A stretch of 9,045 bases of DNA from HRBIN01 sp038891515 (GTDB lineage Archaea > Thermoproteota > Nitrososphaeria_A > Caldarchaeales > Caldarchaeaceae): NCBI GenBank assembly GCA_038891515.1, contig JAWAEB010000064.1, positions 1 to 9,045 of the forward strand, read 5' to 3'. Each line of letters begins with the position of its first letter. The first letter of the stretch is position 1. Of this stretch, positions 1 through 6,791 are shown in pieces. The notes under the pieces were generated by a model that saw nothing but the letters and a program-made list of their open reading frames with translations, ran no database searches and was not told the DNA's origin. Position numbers and translations under genes: made by a program.

Positions 1-1
1 T

Positions 2-160
2 ACGAGTTCATGGATAAGTGTCTCTGACTTAATCACTCATGGGCTAGAGCTAGGGTTTATTTCATTTAGTCCGCCACAGAACTACGTGGAGAGATTGAAG
101 CAGCTTTTCAAACGGTTGCAGTTTAAAACCCTAAACATCCATACTTTTAAAGAATTGTAA
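2..160 (+). CDS. 3' end of an unidentified gene (partial)
   Basis: One frame stays open from the window edge to a TAA at 158-160, giving 52 residues of a C-terminus with no start inside the window. The peptide mixes a hydrophobic stretch (LITHGLELGFISFSPP) with a basic amphipathic helix (VERLKQLFKRLQF) and ends in HTFKEL. This resembles the last strand-helix-strand of a small alpha/beta domain, but I recognise no family. Phase and composition look like coding sequence rather than chance. The short length and missing upstream part leave identity open, and it could also be the end of a degraded gene. Confidence 0.4.
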   Translation, partial: TSSWISVSDLITHGLELGFISFSPPQNYVERLKQLFKRLQFKTLNIHTFKEL

Positions 161-253
161 AAATAACGCATGGATGGTATTTTGGCTTAAGCCTATGAAC
201 CATGTATTCGAGTTCTATTAACAATCGTCGTCAAGTGGATAACTCAATCAGGC

Positions 254-261
254 TTTAAAAA
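254..261 (+). promoter_or_regulatory. Possible TATA box for the small membrane ORF
   Basis: The A/T run tttaaaaa is centred about 25 bases before the TTG at 282, the spacing expected for an archaeal TATA box driving a leaderless transcript. Support is motif and distance only. Confidence 0.25.
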
Positions 262-281
262 TGCGATAGACATATGGTTGG

Positions 282-506
282 TTGGATTTTCTGTCCGGCT
301 TTCTGTTTTCTGAATATTTTAGGGTGGGGGTGGGAAGTGTTTTATGCGCGTCATTGTTCTTAGGAGCTCTGATAGCTTTGGCCCTTTTAGGGCTTTTGTT
401 GTTTTCTCATGTCCTTAAGGGTGAGGGCTTCTTTTCCAGTGGTCCTCTACAGCCTTTATCTAGTAGCCCTACATCCATGGCAAAGATTAGCCTATCAACC
501 CGTTAA
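282..506 (+). CDS. Possible small single-pass membrane protein
   Basis: This 74-codon frame starts with TTG and ends with TAA. It encodes a short N-terminus, one strongly hydrophobic segment (about residues 18-43, rich in Leu, Ala and Gly) and a Ser/Pro-rich tail of about 28 residues. A TATA-like run lies about 25 bases upstream, which would make it a leaderless message. I recognise no family. It lies between an unidentified gene end and the cyclodeaminase-family gene, on the same strand as both. The weak start codon, small size and lack of recognisable homology make a chance open frame a real alternative. Confidence 0.3.
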   Translation: MDFLSGFLFSEYFRVGVGSVLCASLFLGALIALALLGLLLFSHVLKGEGFFSSGPLQPLSSSPTSMAKISLSTR

Positions 507-548
507 ATACCCACTTTATCCGGGCAATACCTATGAACTCAGGTAAAT

Positions 549-556
549 GTATTTAT
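549..556 (+). promoter_or_regulatory. Possible TATA box for the cyclodeaminase-family gene
   Basis: The sequence gtatttat is centred about 37 bases before the ATG at 590, so it would place transcription start near 579 with a leader of about 10 bases. It lies downstream of the earlier in-frame ATG at 533, which argues for the later start. Confidence 0.35.
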
Positions 557-589
557 CCCCCTGTTAAGGTAAGCTTATTGGACTGCTCT

Positions 590-1564
590 ATGGTACTTTT
601 CCTTTCTAAATCAGATATAGAAACCGTGATGAGAATTGAAGAAGCAATAGAGGCTGTTGAAAAAGGCTTTAAGGAGATAGGTAACAACACTGCACTATCT
701 CCACCGAGACCTTATTTAAACATAGCCAGATATGGTGGCGGGATATTGCTTAATATGGGGTATCTTGAGGGAGCCGGTTATGCGGGAGTTAAGATTGCCT
801 CTTCATATCCGAACAACAAAAGTCTTGGACTGCCTACTGTCGCTTCTCTAATTACACTACACGACCCCAAGACAGGACTGCCTATTGCGGTAATGGAGGG
901 AGGGTACTTGACAGCTCTCAAGACTGGGGCGGTGGGAGGAGTAGCAGCAAAGTATCTTTCCAGAACAAGTTCAGAGGTGGCAGGCATCATAGGTGCTGGT
1001 GTACAGGCTAGGACTCAGCTCTGGGCCCTCTGTGTTGTGAGAAAGATTGCAAAAGCATACGTTTATTCTGTCAACCGAAGCAGTAGTCAGAAGTTTTCAG
1101 AAGAAATGTCAAAGCTGCTAGGTATAGATATTCATTTGTCCGATACTGTAAAAGACCTTGTGGTCAGATCAGACATAATAGTCACGGCTACCACCTCAAA
1201 TGTACCCGTTTTTAAAGGTACTTGGCTTAGCGAAGGGGTACACATTACTGGCATAGGGTCTTTCACAGCTGATGCAGCTGAAATAGATGAAGAGTCCCTT
1301 AAGAGGGCTGGAAAGGCTTTCGTAGATAACTGGGAAGCATTGGATGTGGGTGATTTACGAATCGCCCTCAACGCAGGAGCTATTGCTAGAGAGAAAATAT
1401 ACCATCTCTCGGATGTTGTGTTAGGGAAAATTAATGGGCGAAAAGACGAACGTGAGATTACTATATTTAAATCCGTAGGTGGTGCAGCATACGATGTGGC
1501 CGTTTCTGCCCGGGCATACGAGCTGGCAAAAAACAAAGGAGTTGGAAAAGAGTTAGAATTATAA
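590..1564 (+). CDS. Ornithine cyclodeaminase / mu-crystallin family dehydrogenase
   Basis: This is an NAD(P)-dependent enzyme of the family that includes ornithine cyclodeaminase, archaeal alanine dehydrogenase and ketimine or pyrroline-2-carboxylate reductases; it acts in the cytoplasm. From the ATG at 590 it has 324 residues, the usual family length. Family marks: the N-terminal LSKSDIETV...EEAIEAVEKGF, Arg40 (SPPRPYL), Lys68 (GVKIAS), the TALKTGAVGG helix near 108-117, the nucleotide loop GAGVQA at 135-140, GSFTADAAEID near 223-233, and the C-terminal KSVGGAAYDVAV. An in-frame ATG at 533 would add 19 residues, but the TATA-like box at 549-556 and the family N-terminus favour 590. Two substrate-site positions differ from classical ornithine cyclodeaminase: Lys111 stands where Arg is usual and Ser224 where the catalytic Asp is expected. 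Alanine dehydrogenase or imine reductase activity is therefore as likely as ornithine deamination. The fold is certain; the substrate is not. Confidence 0.93.
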   Translation: MVLFLSKSDIETVMRIEEAIEAVEKGFKEIGNNTALSPPRPYLNIARYGGGILLNMGYLEGAGYAGVKIASSYPNNKSLGLPTVASLITLHDPKTGLPIAVMEGGYLTALKTGAVGGVAAKYLSRTSSEVAGIIGAGVQARTQLWALCVVRKIAKAYVYSVNRSSSQKFSEEMSKLLGIDIHLSDTVKDLVVRSDIIVTATTSNVPVFKGTWLSEGVHITGIGSFTADAAEIDEESLKRAGKAFVDNWEALDVGDLRIALNAGAIAREKIYHLSDVVLGKINGRKDEREITIFKSVGGAAYDVAVSARAYELAKNKGVGKELEL

Positions 1565-1611
1565 ACCTGTTTAGTAAGTATGCCGAATCTCTTTTGTTCA
1601 TATCCTTTCAA

Positions 1612-1966
1612 CTAGTTACTGCAGAGTTTTAATGCGTTTAAGTAGCCCCTGCCGTATGAAGCCTCAAGGGCCAACAACCCCCCAGAATCTACGTTTACAG
1701 CGGACCATACATAGACTGTATCCTTCTTAACCCTAAGCCTAGTATCATCAACGGCCATAACCTCCTACACCTAGCTTGATAGGCTATACTGACACCCCCA
1801 GTACCTTCCTAGCGGGATAATGCACAGTAGTTTTACTCATAGGCTCTAGAGCAATGCTTAAAACCCTAGAAACCCTCCTACAACCACCATAGAAAATGCG
1901 GTTTAGGACGGCTAGAACCTACTGCCTTACATCTCCTCTATCCTTATAACAAAAAATATATCTCAT
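1612..1966 (-). pseudogene. Decayed, truncated DDE transposase (IS6/IS240-like)
   Basis: Reading the minus strand from an ATG at 1966 gives a peptide with an N-terminal region (CRRVSRVLSIALEPMSKTTV) broken by stop codons. After a frameshift comes the catalytic-core start MAVDDTRLRVKKDTVYVWSA then VNVDSGGLLALEASYGRG...LNALKLC, ending at a TAG at 1612-1614. The AVDDT/YVWSA/DSG pattern is the first Asp strand of an archaeal DDE transposase. The second Asp and the Glu regions are missing, so the gene is both frameshifted and cut short at its 3' end. It matches the transposase remnant at 3778-4360 in protein pattern but has clearly diverged in sequence, so it is an older or different insertion. 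It fills the gap between the cyclodeaminase-family and FAD oxidase genes, and its 5' end overlaps the promoter of the latter. Confidence 0.75.
1953..1961 (+). promoter_or_regulatory. TATA box of the FAD-linked oxidase gene
   Basis: The run aaaatatat is centred about 31 bases before the ATG at 1988, predicting a transcript with almost no leader. No Shine-Dalgarno-like sequence precedes the ATG, which agrees. The box lies inside the 5' edge of the transposase remnant on the opposite strand. Confidence 0.5.
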
Positions 1967-1987
1967 GGTTATACTCTTCATAATCTT

Positions 1988-3427
1988 ATGGTGCTTCAAC
2001 CGAGCATACGTCAAAACATTGAGGGGATAGTGGGAAAGCACAATGTGTCAGAAAACTTTTACAAAATTTCTGACTATTGTATGAACCATGTGGCAAAAAA
2101 CATCTTCGCCATGAGTAAATATGAGCCTTTCTTAGTTGTTCGTCCACAAAACTTGGACCAGCTGATAAATCTTGTTAAGTATGCCAACAACAATTCTATA
2201 CCTATCTTCATAAGAGGTGGGGGTACTGGTTACTCGGGTGGTGAAGTGCCTACATCCAGCGGGATAGTCTTGGAAATGACTGGGCTTAACAAGGTTATCT
2301 CAGTCGATGCAGAGGGCAGATACGTTGTATGTGAGGCGGGGATAACTGTTTTAGAGTTGAACAACATATTACAAAAAAAATATGGACTCTGGTGGCCACA
2401 CGACCCTGGGAGTAGAGAGTGGGCTACTGTAGGAGGATCTATATCCACCTTAGGATGCGGCGCATACACTACAAAGTATGGTTATGCATCGGATAACGTG
2501 GTATCCATGAAAGTCGTGACGCCTGAAGGGAACCTCGCAACTATAGGTAGCAAAGTTAGACATGATGCAACATCGTACAATCTATTAGATCTCATGACAT
2601 CAGCTGAGGGAACACTGGGTGTCATAGTGGAGGCAACACTCAAAGTATTCCCAACACCAGAAAAAAGAATAGTCTCAATAAGCTTGTTCGAAAAATTTCA
2701 GGATGCTGTCAAAGCTTGCTATGATATCGCTGACTCCGGCTTATATCCTGAGTCATTAATGCTAGAGGATGTTCTGAGATTCACTCTCGAGGGGCTAGCG
2801 CCATTCATAGATCTGGAGAGTCCTATAATCAAGAAACTTAAACTCGATTCAATTGAAGCAGCCGGAATAGTTTCTTACGCAGGTAAGAATGAGGTGACGG
2901 AGACCTCTATCCGGCAGACTAACAAGATAATTCAAATGCACAATGGTAAAATAATAGAGGACAGAGAAATAATAAATGCTTACTGGAGGTCTAAGACAGA
3001 GTTACCTTCATGGTCCAAGGAACTAGGTAATATTAAGATTCACAGCTTTGTACCTGCCATACCGCTTTATAAGGCTCCACAGTTTTATCATAAATATGTT
3101 CAGGTTGCTAGTGAGCTGGACTTGTCCAAGGTGGGTGCAAGATTTTATGTAGTTTTACCTTACCTTGAATGTACAATTAGCCCGACAGTGGCGTTTGATG
3201 ACAAAGATCCTGAAAATGTGCGCAACTATGAGGAGTTCACACGCAGGTTATCCCAAGAGGTTATTCAGTTGGAAGGAGCACCAGCATCTACAACAGGTGT
3301 TGGCATGAGATTGATAGACGTGGTAGAACACCTACTAGACCACGGACAAATGGAGTTGGCTAGAAAGATAAAGTCTTCTTTAGATCCGGGCCTCTTATTC
3401 AACCGAGGCAAGAAGCTAAGAGTTTGA
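1988..3427 (+). CDS. FAD-linked oxidase, GlcD / D-lactate dehydrogenase-like
   Basis: This 479-residue flavoprotein belongs to the PCMH-type FAD-binding family with glycolate oxidase GlcD and D-lactate dehydrogenases, which oxidise 2-hydroxy acids to 2-oxo acids. The FAD domain shows PFLVVRPQNLDQL near 46, RGGGTGYSGG at 76-85, HDPGS...ATVGGSIS near 138-153, KYGYASDNV at 163-171 and SAEGTLGVI...KVFPTP at 205-224. The C-terminal cap ends in KIKSSLDPGLLFNRGK, the family's DP...NPGK ending. The acidic-His motif (usually EHGxG) shortly before the end is replaced by STTGVGMR, which may mean a different substrate or lowered activity. There is no signal peptide, no Cys-rich iron-sulfur partner and no glcE or glcF neighbour, so its electron acceptor is unknown. 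The start rests on a TATA box about 31 bases upstream and a good family N-terminus. Family is certain; substrate is not. Confidence 0.93.
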   Translation: MVLQPSIRQNIEGIVGKHNVSENFYKISDYCMNHVAKNIFAMSKYEPFLVVRPQNLDQLINLVKYANNNSIPIFIRGGGTGYSGGEVPTSSGIVLEMTGLNKVISVDAEGRYVVCEAGITVLELNNILQKKYGLWWPHDPGSREWATVGGSISTLGCGAYTTKYGYASDNVVSMKVVTPEGNLATIGSKVRHDATSYNLLDLMTSAEGTLGVIVEATLKVFPTPEKRIVSISLFEKFQDAVKACYDIADSGLYPESLMLEDVLRFTLEGLAPFIDLESPIIKKLKLDSIEAAGIVSYAGKNEVTETSIRQTNKIIQMHNGKIIEDREIINAYWRSKTELPSWSKELGNIKIHSFVPAIPLYKAPQFYHKYVQVASELDLSKVGARFYVVLPYLECTISPTVAFDDKDPENVRNYEEFTRRLSQEVIQLEGAPASTTGVGMRLIDVVEHLLDHGQMELARKIKSSLDPGLLFNRGKKLRV

Positions 3428-3777
3428 GCATCCAACCAGCCCATGTTTCACATATACCCTTCATTCGAATATAATCGGGGGCGAAGGTTTTCAGGGTTAA
3501 CATAGATGTGAACAGGTTTTCACCATCCTCTTCATTCTTCTTCATTTCTATTGTTCCATAGTTTTTGGAGATGCAGGCTAAAATGTGTTAAGGCCTTTCA
3601 AGCTTCACTTCAGGAGACTCTTCAGGGCTAGATGTATCTTCATGGTTGATTGGACGGCTGTGATGGTTATTCAGCCAGAGACCACAATGATGATTCTCAA
3701 CATTAGAGGTGTAACGAAGATGGCCAACTTTTTGGATGTTTCTATAGGCTCCATAACTATAGAAGGCTTATGCCTCC
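3428..3777. other. Gene-free stretch with a pyrimidine-rich tract
   Basis: About 350 bases follow the FAD oxidase without a convincing gene. A 68-codon frame at 3585-3791 starts with GTG, has no family resemblance and ends inside the following transposase remnant, so I do not call it. A short minus-strand frame from an ATG at 3545 runs into the antisense of the oxidase and is also not called. The stretch may hold degraded upstream sequence of the insertion element, but I could not recognise any. Confidence 0.5.
3524..3566 (+). terminator. Possible T-rich transcription terminator after the FAD oxidase
   Basis: A pyrimidine-rich tract with several T clusters (tttt, ttcattcttcttcatttc, ttttt) lies about 100 bases past the stop codon. 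Archaeal RNA polymerase often stops at such T clusters without a hairpin. No stem-loop was found; the call rests on composition. Confidence 0.3.
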
Positions 3778-4360
3778 ATGGCAGTGCTTAGCCCTAGGAA
3801 TGTCTCCGAGAGGTATGAGTTGGCTTATGCTTCTAGGGAGAACGTCAGAGAGTGGGCTCATAGGCTGAGGTCTCTTTTTCAGCCCTTGCAGGAGGGTTAG
3901 AAGGTTAGTAGCTGTCGATGAGACGATTGAGAAAAAGTTTGGCGACAGGGTTTATGTATGGTCAGCCATGAACGTTGATTCAGACGGGATAACCGCCGTC
4001 TACGCATCAAGGGGAAGCCTATACTCAATGCCTTAACGTTCATCAGGAGGGTGTTGAACTCATGCGATGGTAAGCCTGTAAATGTTGTAGACAGGGGTCC
4101 ATGGTATCCATAGGCGTTGAAGAGGCTAGGCATAGAATACTTCCACGAGACCTTCGGAGAGAGGAATAGGATAGAGATGGTTCACAGGAAGCTTAAGGGA
4201 GAGGACTGAGCAATTCTACAGCAAGGAAGCCGGAATAGCGCTAACACAACCTACTGATCAAGGCCCCACGGCGTATTACCCGGCTGACAGTACCCTCACA
4301 CATTTATATTATATGGCTGGTAGGACTATCTACCGAACGCTAAGAACAGGAGGCGGCTAA
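3778..4360 (+). pseudogene. Decayed DDE transposase (IS6/IS240-like)
   Basis: Joining three frames gives most of an archaeal DDE transposase. The N-terminal part SERYELAYASRENVREWAHR sits in the frame from 3778 to a TAG at 3898. The core start AVDETIEKKFGDRVYVWSAM runs from 3911 to a TAA at 4034. LNALTFIRRVLNSC and VVDRGPWYP follow in a third frame with an internal TAG at 4111, then HETFGERNRIE, then a TGA at 4207; a last frame carries RTEQFYS and runs on to a TAA at 4358. The two Asp (AVDE, VVDRG) and the Glu (GERNRIE) of the catalytic triad can all be placed. At least three frameshifts and one nonsense codon make it inactive. The segment at 4162-4296 is repeated inverted at 8131-8266. I could not define terminal inverted repeats. 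Confidence 0.8.
4162..4296 (+). repeat. Left copy of a 135-base inverted repeat flanking the liv block
   Basis: The reverse complement of this segment matches 8131-8266 with only three substitutions and one single-base indel that I could find by eye. The similarity stops sharply on the inner side after taccct (4291-4296) and fades on the outer side near 4162. The segment covers the end of the transposase pseudogene, from around the catalytic Glu onward, and carries the same decay. Confidence 0.9.
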
Positions 4361-4390
4361 ACACGCTCATAAGGACGTTATCCAAAAGTT

Positions 4391-4400
4391 CTTATAAAAA
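4391..4400 (+). promoter_or_regulatory. TATA box for livG-livF
   Basis: The run cttataaaaa lies about 48 bases before the ATG at 4444 and about 33 before an in-frame GTG at 4429. It predicts transcription start near 4420-4424. It lies about 95 bases inside the left repeat copy. Confidence 0.5.
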
Positions 4401-4443
4401 TTAAAATACTGCTATTGCTGCTGAAATAGTGCAGATAAAAATA

Positions 4444-5178
4444 ATGAAAGTAATTGAGGTTGAAGATGTTTCAAAAAGATTTGGTGGGATACAGGCGTTG
4501 GATGGTGTCACGCTATCGCTTCACTCCGGAGAGATTTATGGACTTATCGGCCCAAATGGTTCCGGGAAGACTACTCTTATCAACGTTATAAGCGGATTCC
4601 ATGACACTGATAGTGGATCTGTAAAAATCAACGGGGTCAAAGTAAATGGCCTACCTCCCTATGCCTATCCGTATAGAGGCTTAGCGCGGACATTTCAGAC
4701 ACCTAAGCTATGGTCACGTCTTAGTGTCCTCGAGAATCTTCTAGTCGCAAGTTATGGTAAGAGAGGCTCTCTCATACAAAAAGATATTAAAAATAGAATA
4801 GAAGAGTTCTTGGAGTATTTCGAAATGAGCCGCATCTCTAAACTATCAGCATCTAAGATTTCATTTGGTCAGGCTAAATTGTTGGAATTTGGTCGCGCGG
4901 TATTGTCAGGTGCAAAGATTATACTCCTTGATGAGCCATTTGCAGGAGTATCACCCAGTATTATACCACGTCAGATAAAGCTTATCAAGAGTCTTCAAGC
5001 CAATGGTTTTGCTTTCCTTATAGTTAGTCATATTATCTCGACCATTACTGAAGTCTCTGATAAAGTTGGTGTCATGAACGAGGGCAAGTTAATCGCGGAA
5101 GGTAAAGCAGAAGAAGTTCTCGAGTTAAAAGACGTGATTGAGGCCTATTTGGGTGGAGTACGTGTCACTTCAAGCTGA
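4444..5178 (+). CDS. livG: LIV-type ABC transporter ATP-binding protein LivG
   Basis: One of the two ATPases that power a branched-chain amino acid (HAAT-type) importer at the cytoplasmic face of the membrane. From the ATG at 4444 it has 244 residues, near the usual LivG length. It shows the LivG start EVEDVSKRFGGIQALDGV, Walker A GPNGSGKT at 36-43, Q-loop Gln85 in ARTFQTPKLW, Walker B IILLDEPFAG near 159-168 and switch His196. The ABC signature reads ISFGQ (139-143) instead of the common LSYGQ or LSGGQ, and the residue before the switch His is Ser rather than the frequent Glu. Both are mild variants. An in-frame GTG at 4429 would add five residues and sits closer to the predicted transcript start, so it is a fair alternative. 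Its 3' end overlaps livF by 17 bases, showing co-translation. Confidence 0.93.
   Translation: MKVIEVEDVSKRFGGIQALDGVTLSLHSGEIYGLIGPNGSGKTTLINVISGFHDTDSGSVKINGVKVNGLPPYAYPYRGLARTFQTPKLWSRLSVLENLLVASYGKRGSLIQKDIKNRIEEFLEYFEMSRISKLSASKISFGQAKLLEFGRAVLSGAKIILLDEPFAGVSPSIIPRQIKLIKSLQANGFAFLIVSHIISTITEVSDKVGVMNEGKLIAEGKAEEVLELKDVIEAYLGGVRVTSS
5152..5158 (+). promoter_or_regulatory. Ribosome binding site that fixes the livF start
   Basis: The sequence ggtggag, inside the end of livG, resembles the archaeal Shine-Dalgarno consensus and stands just before the GTG at 5162. This favours that GTG over the earlier in-frame TTG at 5138. Spacing is short, so support is moderate. Confidence 0.4.
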
Positions 5179-5881
5179 AGGCGTGACAGCTGGATATGCG
5201 CGGGATGTTCCTATAATATCAGATGTATCTCTTATAGCCAAAGAGGGTTGTACGACAACAATAATAGGCCCAAACGGAGCTGGAAAATCCACTCTGCTGA
5301 AGACGCTTTGTGGATTGCTACCGACCATGAGAGGGAAAATAATGTTCAATGGTCTAGAGATAACCAAAATGTCCACCAGAGAGATTTTAAGGCTAGGCAT
5401 CTCATATATACCTCAAGATAATTTCATTTTCCCTAAATTAACCGTGGAAGAGAACATTAAGATAGCTGCAAAGATAATTAAGCTGAGGAACTATGTAATT
5501 GAAGAAAGGCTATCGGATGTCCTGCAGCATTTTCCGGACCTTCGAGATAAACTAAGAAGACAGGCTGGAGACCTGAGTGGTGGACAACAAAAGATGATAG
5601 CCATTGCAAGAAGCATGATTGTTAACTCCCGGCTTCTCATGTTCGATGAACCTACTGCAGGTCTGTCACCAAGTTCTGCACTAAAGCTTTACAGGAAGAT
5701 TAGGGAACTCAGGGAAATGGGTAAAACAATAATACTCGTCGAGCAAAATGTTAGAGAAGCTTTAGCAGTTTCTGATTATGCATATGTACTGAATCTCGGA
5801 AAAGTTACTCACCAAGGAGAAGCGGAAGAGATTGCCACTTCTCTCGACTCCATTGTTAAGAGCTGGCTACGAGCCAGATAG
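5162..5881 (+). CDS. livF: LIV-type ABC transporter ATP-binding protein LivF
   Basis: The second ATPase of the importer, which pairs with LivG to form the nucleotide-binding dimer. From the GTG at 5162 it has 239 residues, the normal LivF length. It begins LQAEGVTAGYARDVPIISDV, with Walker A GPNGAGKS at 36-43, Q-loop Gln85 (ISYIPQDNFIFPKLTVEENI), signature LSGGQQ at 138-143 and Walker B LLMFDEPTAGLSP near 158-170. ILVEQNVREAL near 191-201 has Gln in place of the switch His, as is usual for LivF. A TTG at 5138 would add eight residues that do not look like family sequence. The start overlaps livG by 17 bases. The stop codon is one base from the stop of livH on the other strand, so the two transcripts must overlap or end inside each other. 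Confidence 0.93.
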   Translation: MSLQAEGVTAGYARDVPIISDVSLIAKEGCTTTIIGPNGAGKSTLLKTLCGLLPTMRGKIMFNGLEITKMSTREILRLGISYIPQDNFIFPKLTVEENIKIAAKIIKLRNYVIEERLSDVLQHFPDLRDKLRRQAGDLSGGQQKMIAIARSMIVNSRLLMFDEPTAGLSPSSALKLYRKIRELREMGKTIILVEQNVREALAVSDYAYVLNLGKVTHQGEAEEIATSLDSIVKSWLRAR

Positions 5882-5882
5882 A

Positions 5883-6779
5883 TCAAACAGTCCTAACCAT
5901 TTCACCACGTAGACCAGAAGGTCTAAAGACGAGAAACAATATCAATAGTAGCCATATAGCAACTTCCCCGTAGGCTGGTGAAATTAGTCCAGACGTTATC
6001 GCTTGGACAAGGGAAACTATGATACCTCCTATTATACTTCCTTCTATAGACCCTAGCCCTCCTATGACGATGATAACAAATCCAATTACGAGAGGTGTTA
6101 CACCTACCGTAGGAAAGACGGTGAGTACAGGTGCTAGAAGACCGCCAGCTACTGCTGCTAGGATGCCGCTTGTCCCAAATGACAGCATACTAACTTTCTC
6201 TATGTTTACACCCAGTGCTTGTGCTCCGAAGCGATTCTGAGATGTCGCCATCCATATTTTTCCCGTCCATGTTTTCTTGATAAACAGGTATAGTATAGTA
6301 ATCGTTATTATTGAAGTCGTCATGGCTATGAGCCGATCCCAAGGAACTGTGAAGCTTATGATGCTTACTACACCTGACAAGAAGGGTTTAGGGGTCTGGA
6401 GGAATGGCCCGAAGACCGTGATTGCAAGATTTTGCAATATAACACTCACAGCGAAGGTCCCAAGCAACACGTACTCCACCGGTCTGGCTACAGCTTTCAC
6501 ATGAATATCCCTAATTACCAACCTCTCCACAGCCACGGCTATTAGGAAACCCACTCCTGCGGCTATTGGTATACCTAGGAATGAGGGTAAATTGAAGATT
6601 GTTGTGAAGTAGTATAGGGAATATCCCCCTAACATGTAGAACTCACCGTGAGCAAAGTTCACAGTCCTTAGAATACCATATATCAATGTTAGTCCGACCG
6701 CCATCAGTGCATATAAAAACGCTAGCAGTAGGCCTATTATTATAAGTTCAAGAAGAAAAATTAGGAATGAAGTGGACAA
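5883..6779 (-). CDS. livH: LIV-type ABC transporter permease LivH
   Basis: An integral membrane subunit forming half of the channel of the branched-chain amino acid type importer. It has 298 residues and many hydrophobic segments. It shows the LivH marks GLTLIYGILRTVNFAHGEFY at 29-48, the cytoplasmic coupling-loop region ATSQNRFGAQALGVNIEKV near 178-196, and GGLGSIEGSIIGGI near 240-253, closing with FRPSGLRG. The TTG at 6779 is the only start that gives the usual short N-terminus before the first helix (GLLLAFLYALMAVG). It lies 12 bases after the livK stop, so the two genes form one operon, and a gagatga purine stretch precedes it. A livM homologue would normally follow; here the gene ends against livF instead. 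LivH would therefore have to self-pair or use a LivM encoded elsewhere. Confidence 0.93.
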   Translation of the reverse strand: MSTSFLIFLLELIIIGLLLAFLYALMAVGLTLIYGILRTVNFAHGEFYMLGGYSLYYFTTIFNLPSFLGIPIAAGVGFLIAVAVERLVIRDIHVKAVARPVEYVLLGTFAVSVILQNLAITVFGPFLQTPKPFLSGVVSIISFTVPWDRLIAMTTSIITITILYLFIKKTWTGKIWMATSQNRFGAQALGVNIEKVSMLSFGTSGILAAVAGGLLAPVLTVFPTVGVTPLVIGFVIIVIGGLGSIEGSIIGGIIVSLVQAITSGLISPAYGEVAIWLLLILFLVFRPSGLRGEMVRTV

Positions 6780-6791
6780 TCTTCATCTCTC

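Noticed and set aside
1132..1611. Long minus-strand open frame opposite the cyclodeaminase-family gene
   Set aside because: It is antisense to a gene with unmistakable family motifs, and its own peptide shows no domain.
3428..3545. Short minus-strand frame starting at 3545
   Set aside because: It continues as the antisense of the FAD oxidase 3' end and shows no recognisable domain.
3684..3740. Possible C/D box guide RNA starting at aatgatgatt
   Set aside because: A C-box-like sequence is present, but no convincing D box follows at the right distance.
3585..3791. 68-codon plus-strand frame with a GTG start
   Set aside because: No family resemblance, no promoter at a sensible distance, and it runs into the transposase remnant in another frame.
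3897..4133. Minus-strand frame across the transposase remnant
   Set aside because: Antisense shadow of the plus-strand DDE transposase core, whose motifs are clear.
4162..4360. Terminal inverted repeats or target duplications of the insertion element
   Set aside because: I looked for short matching ends around 3778, 4296, 4360 and 8131 and found none I could support; only the long inverted repeat is clear.
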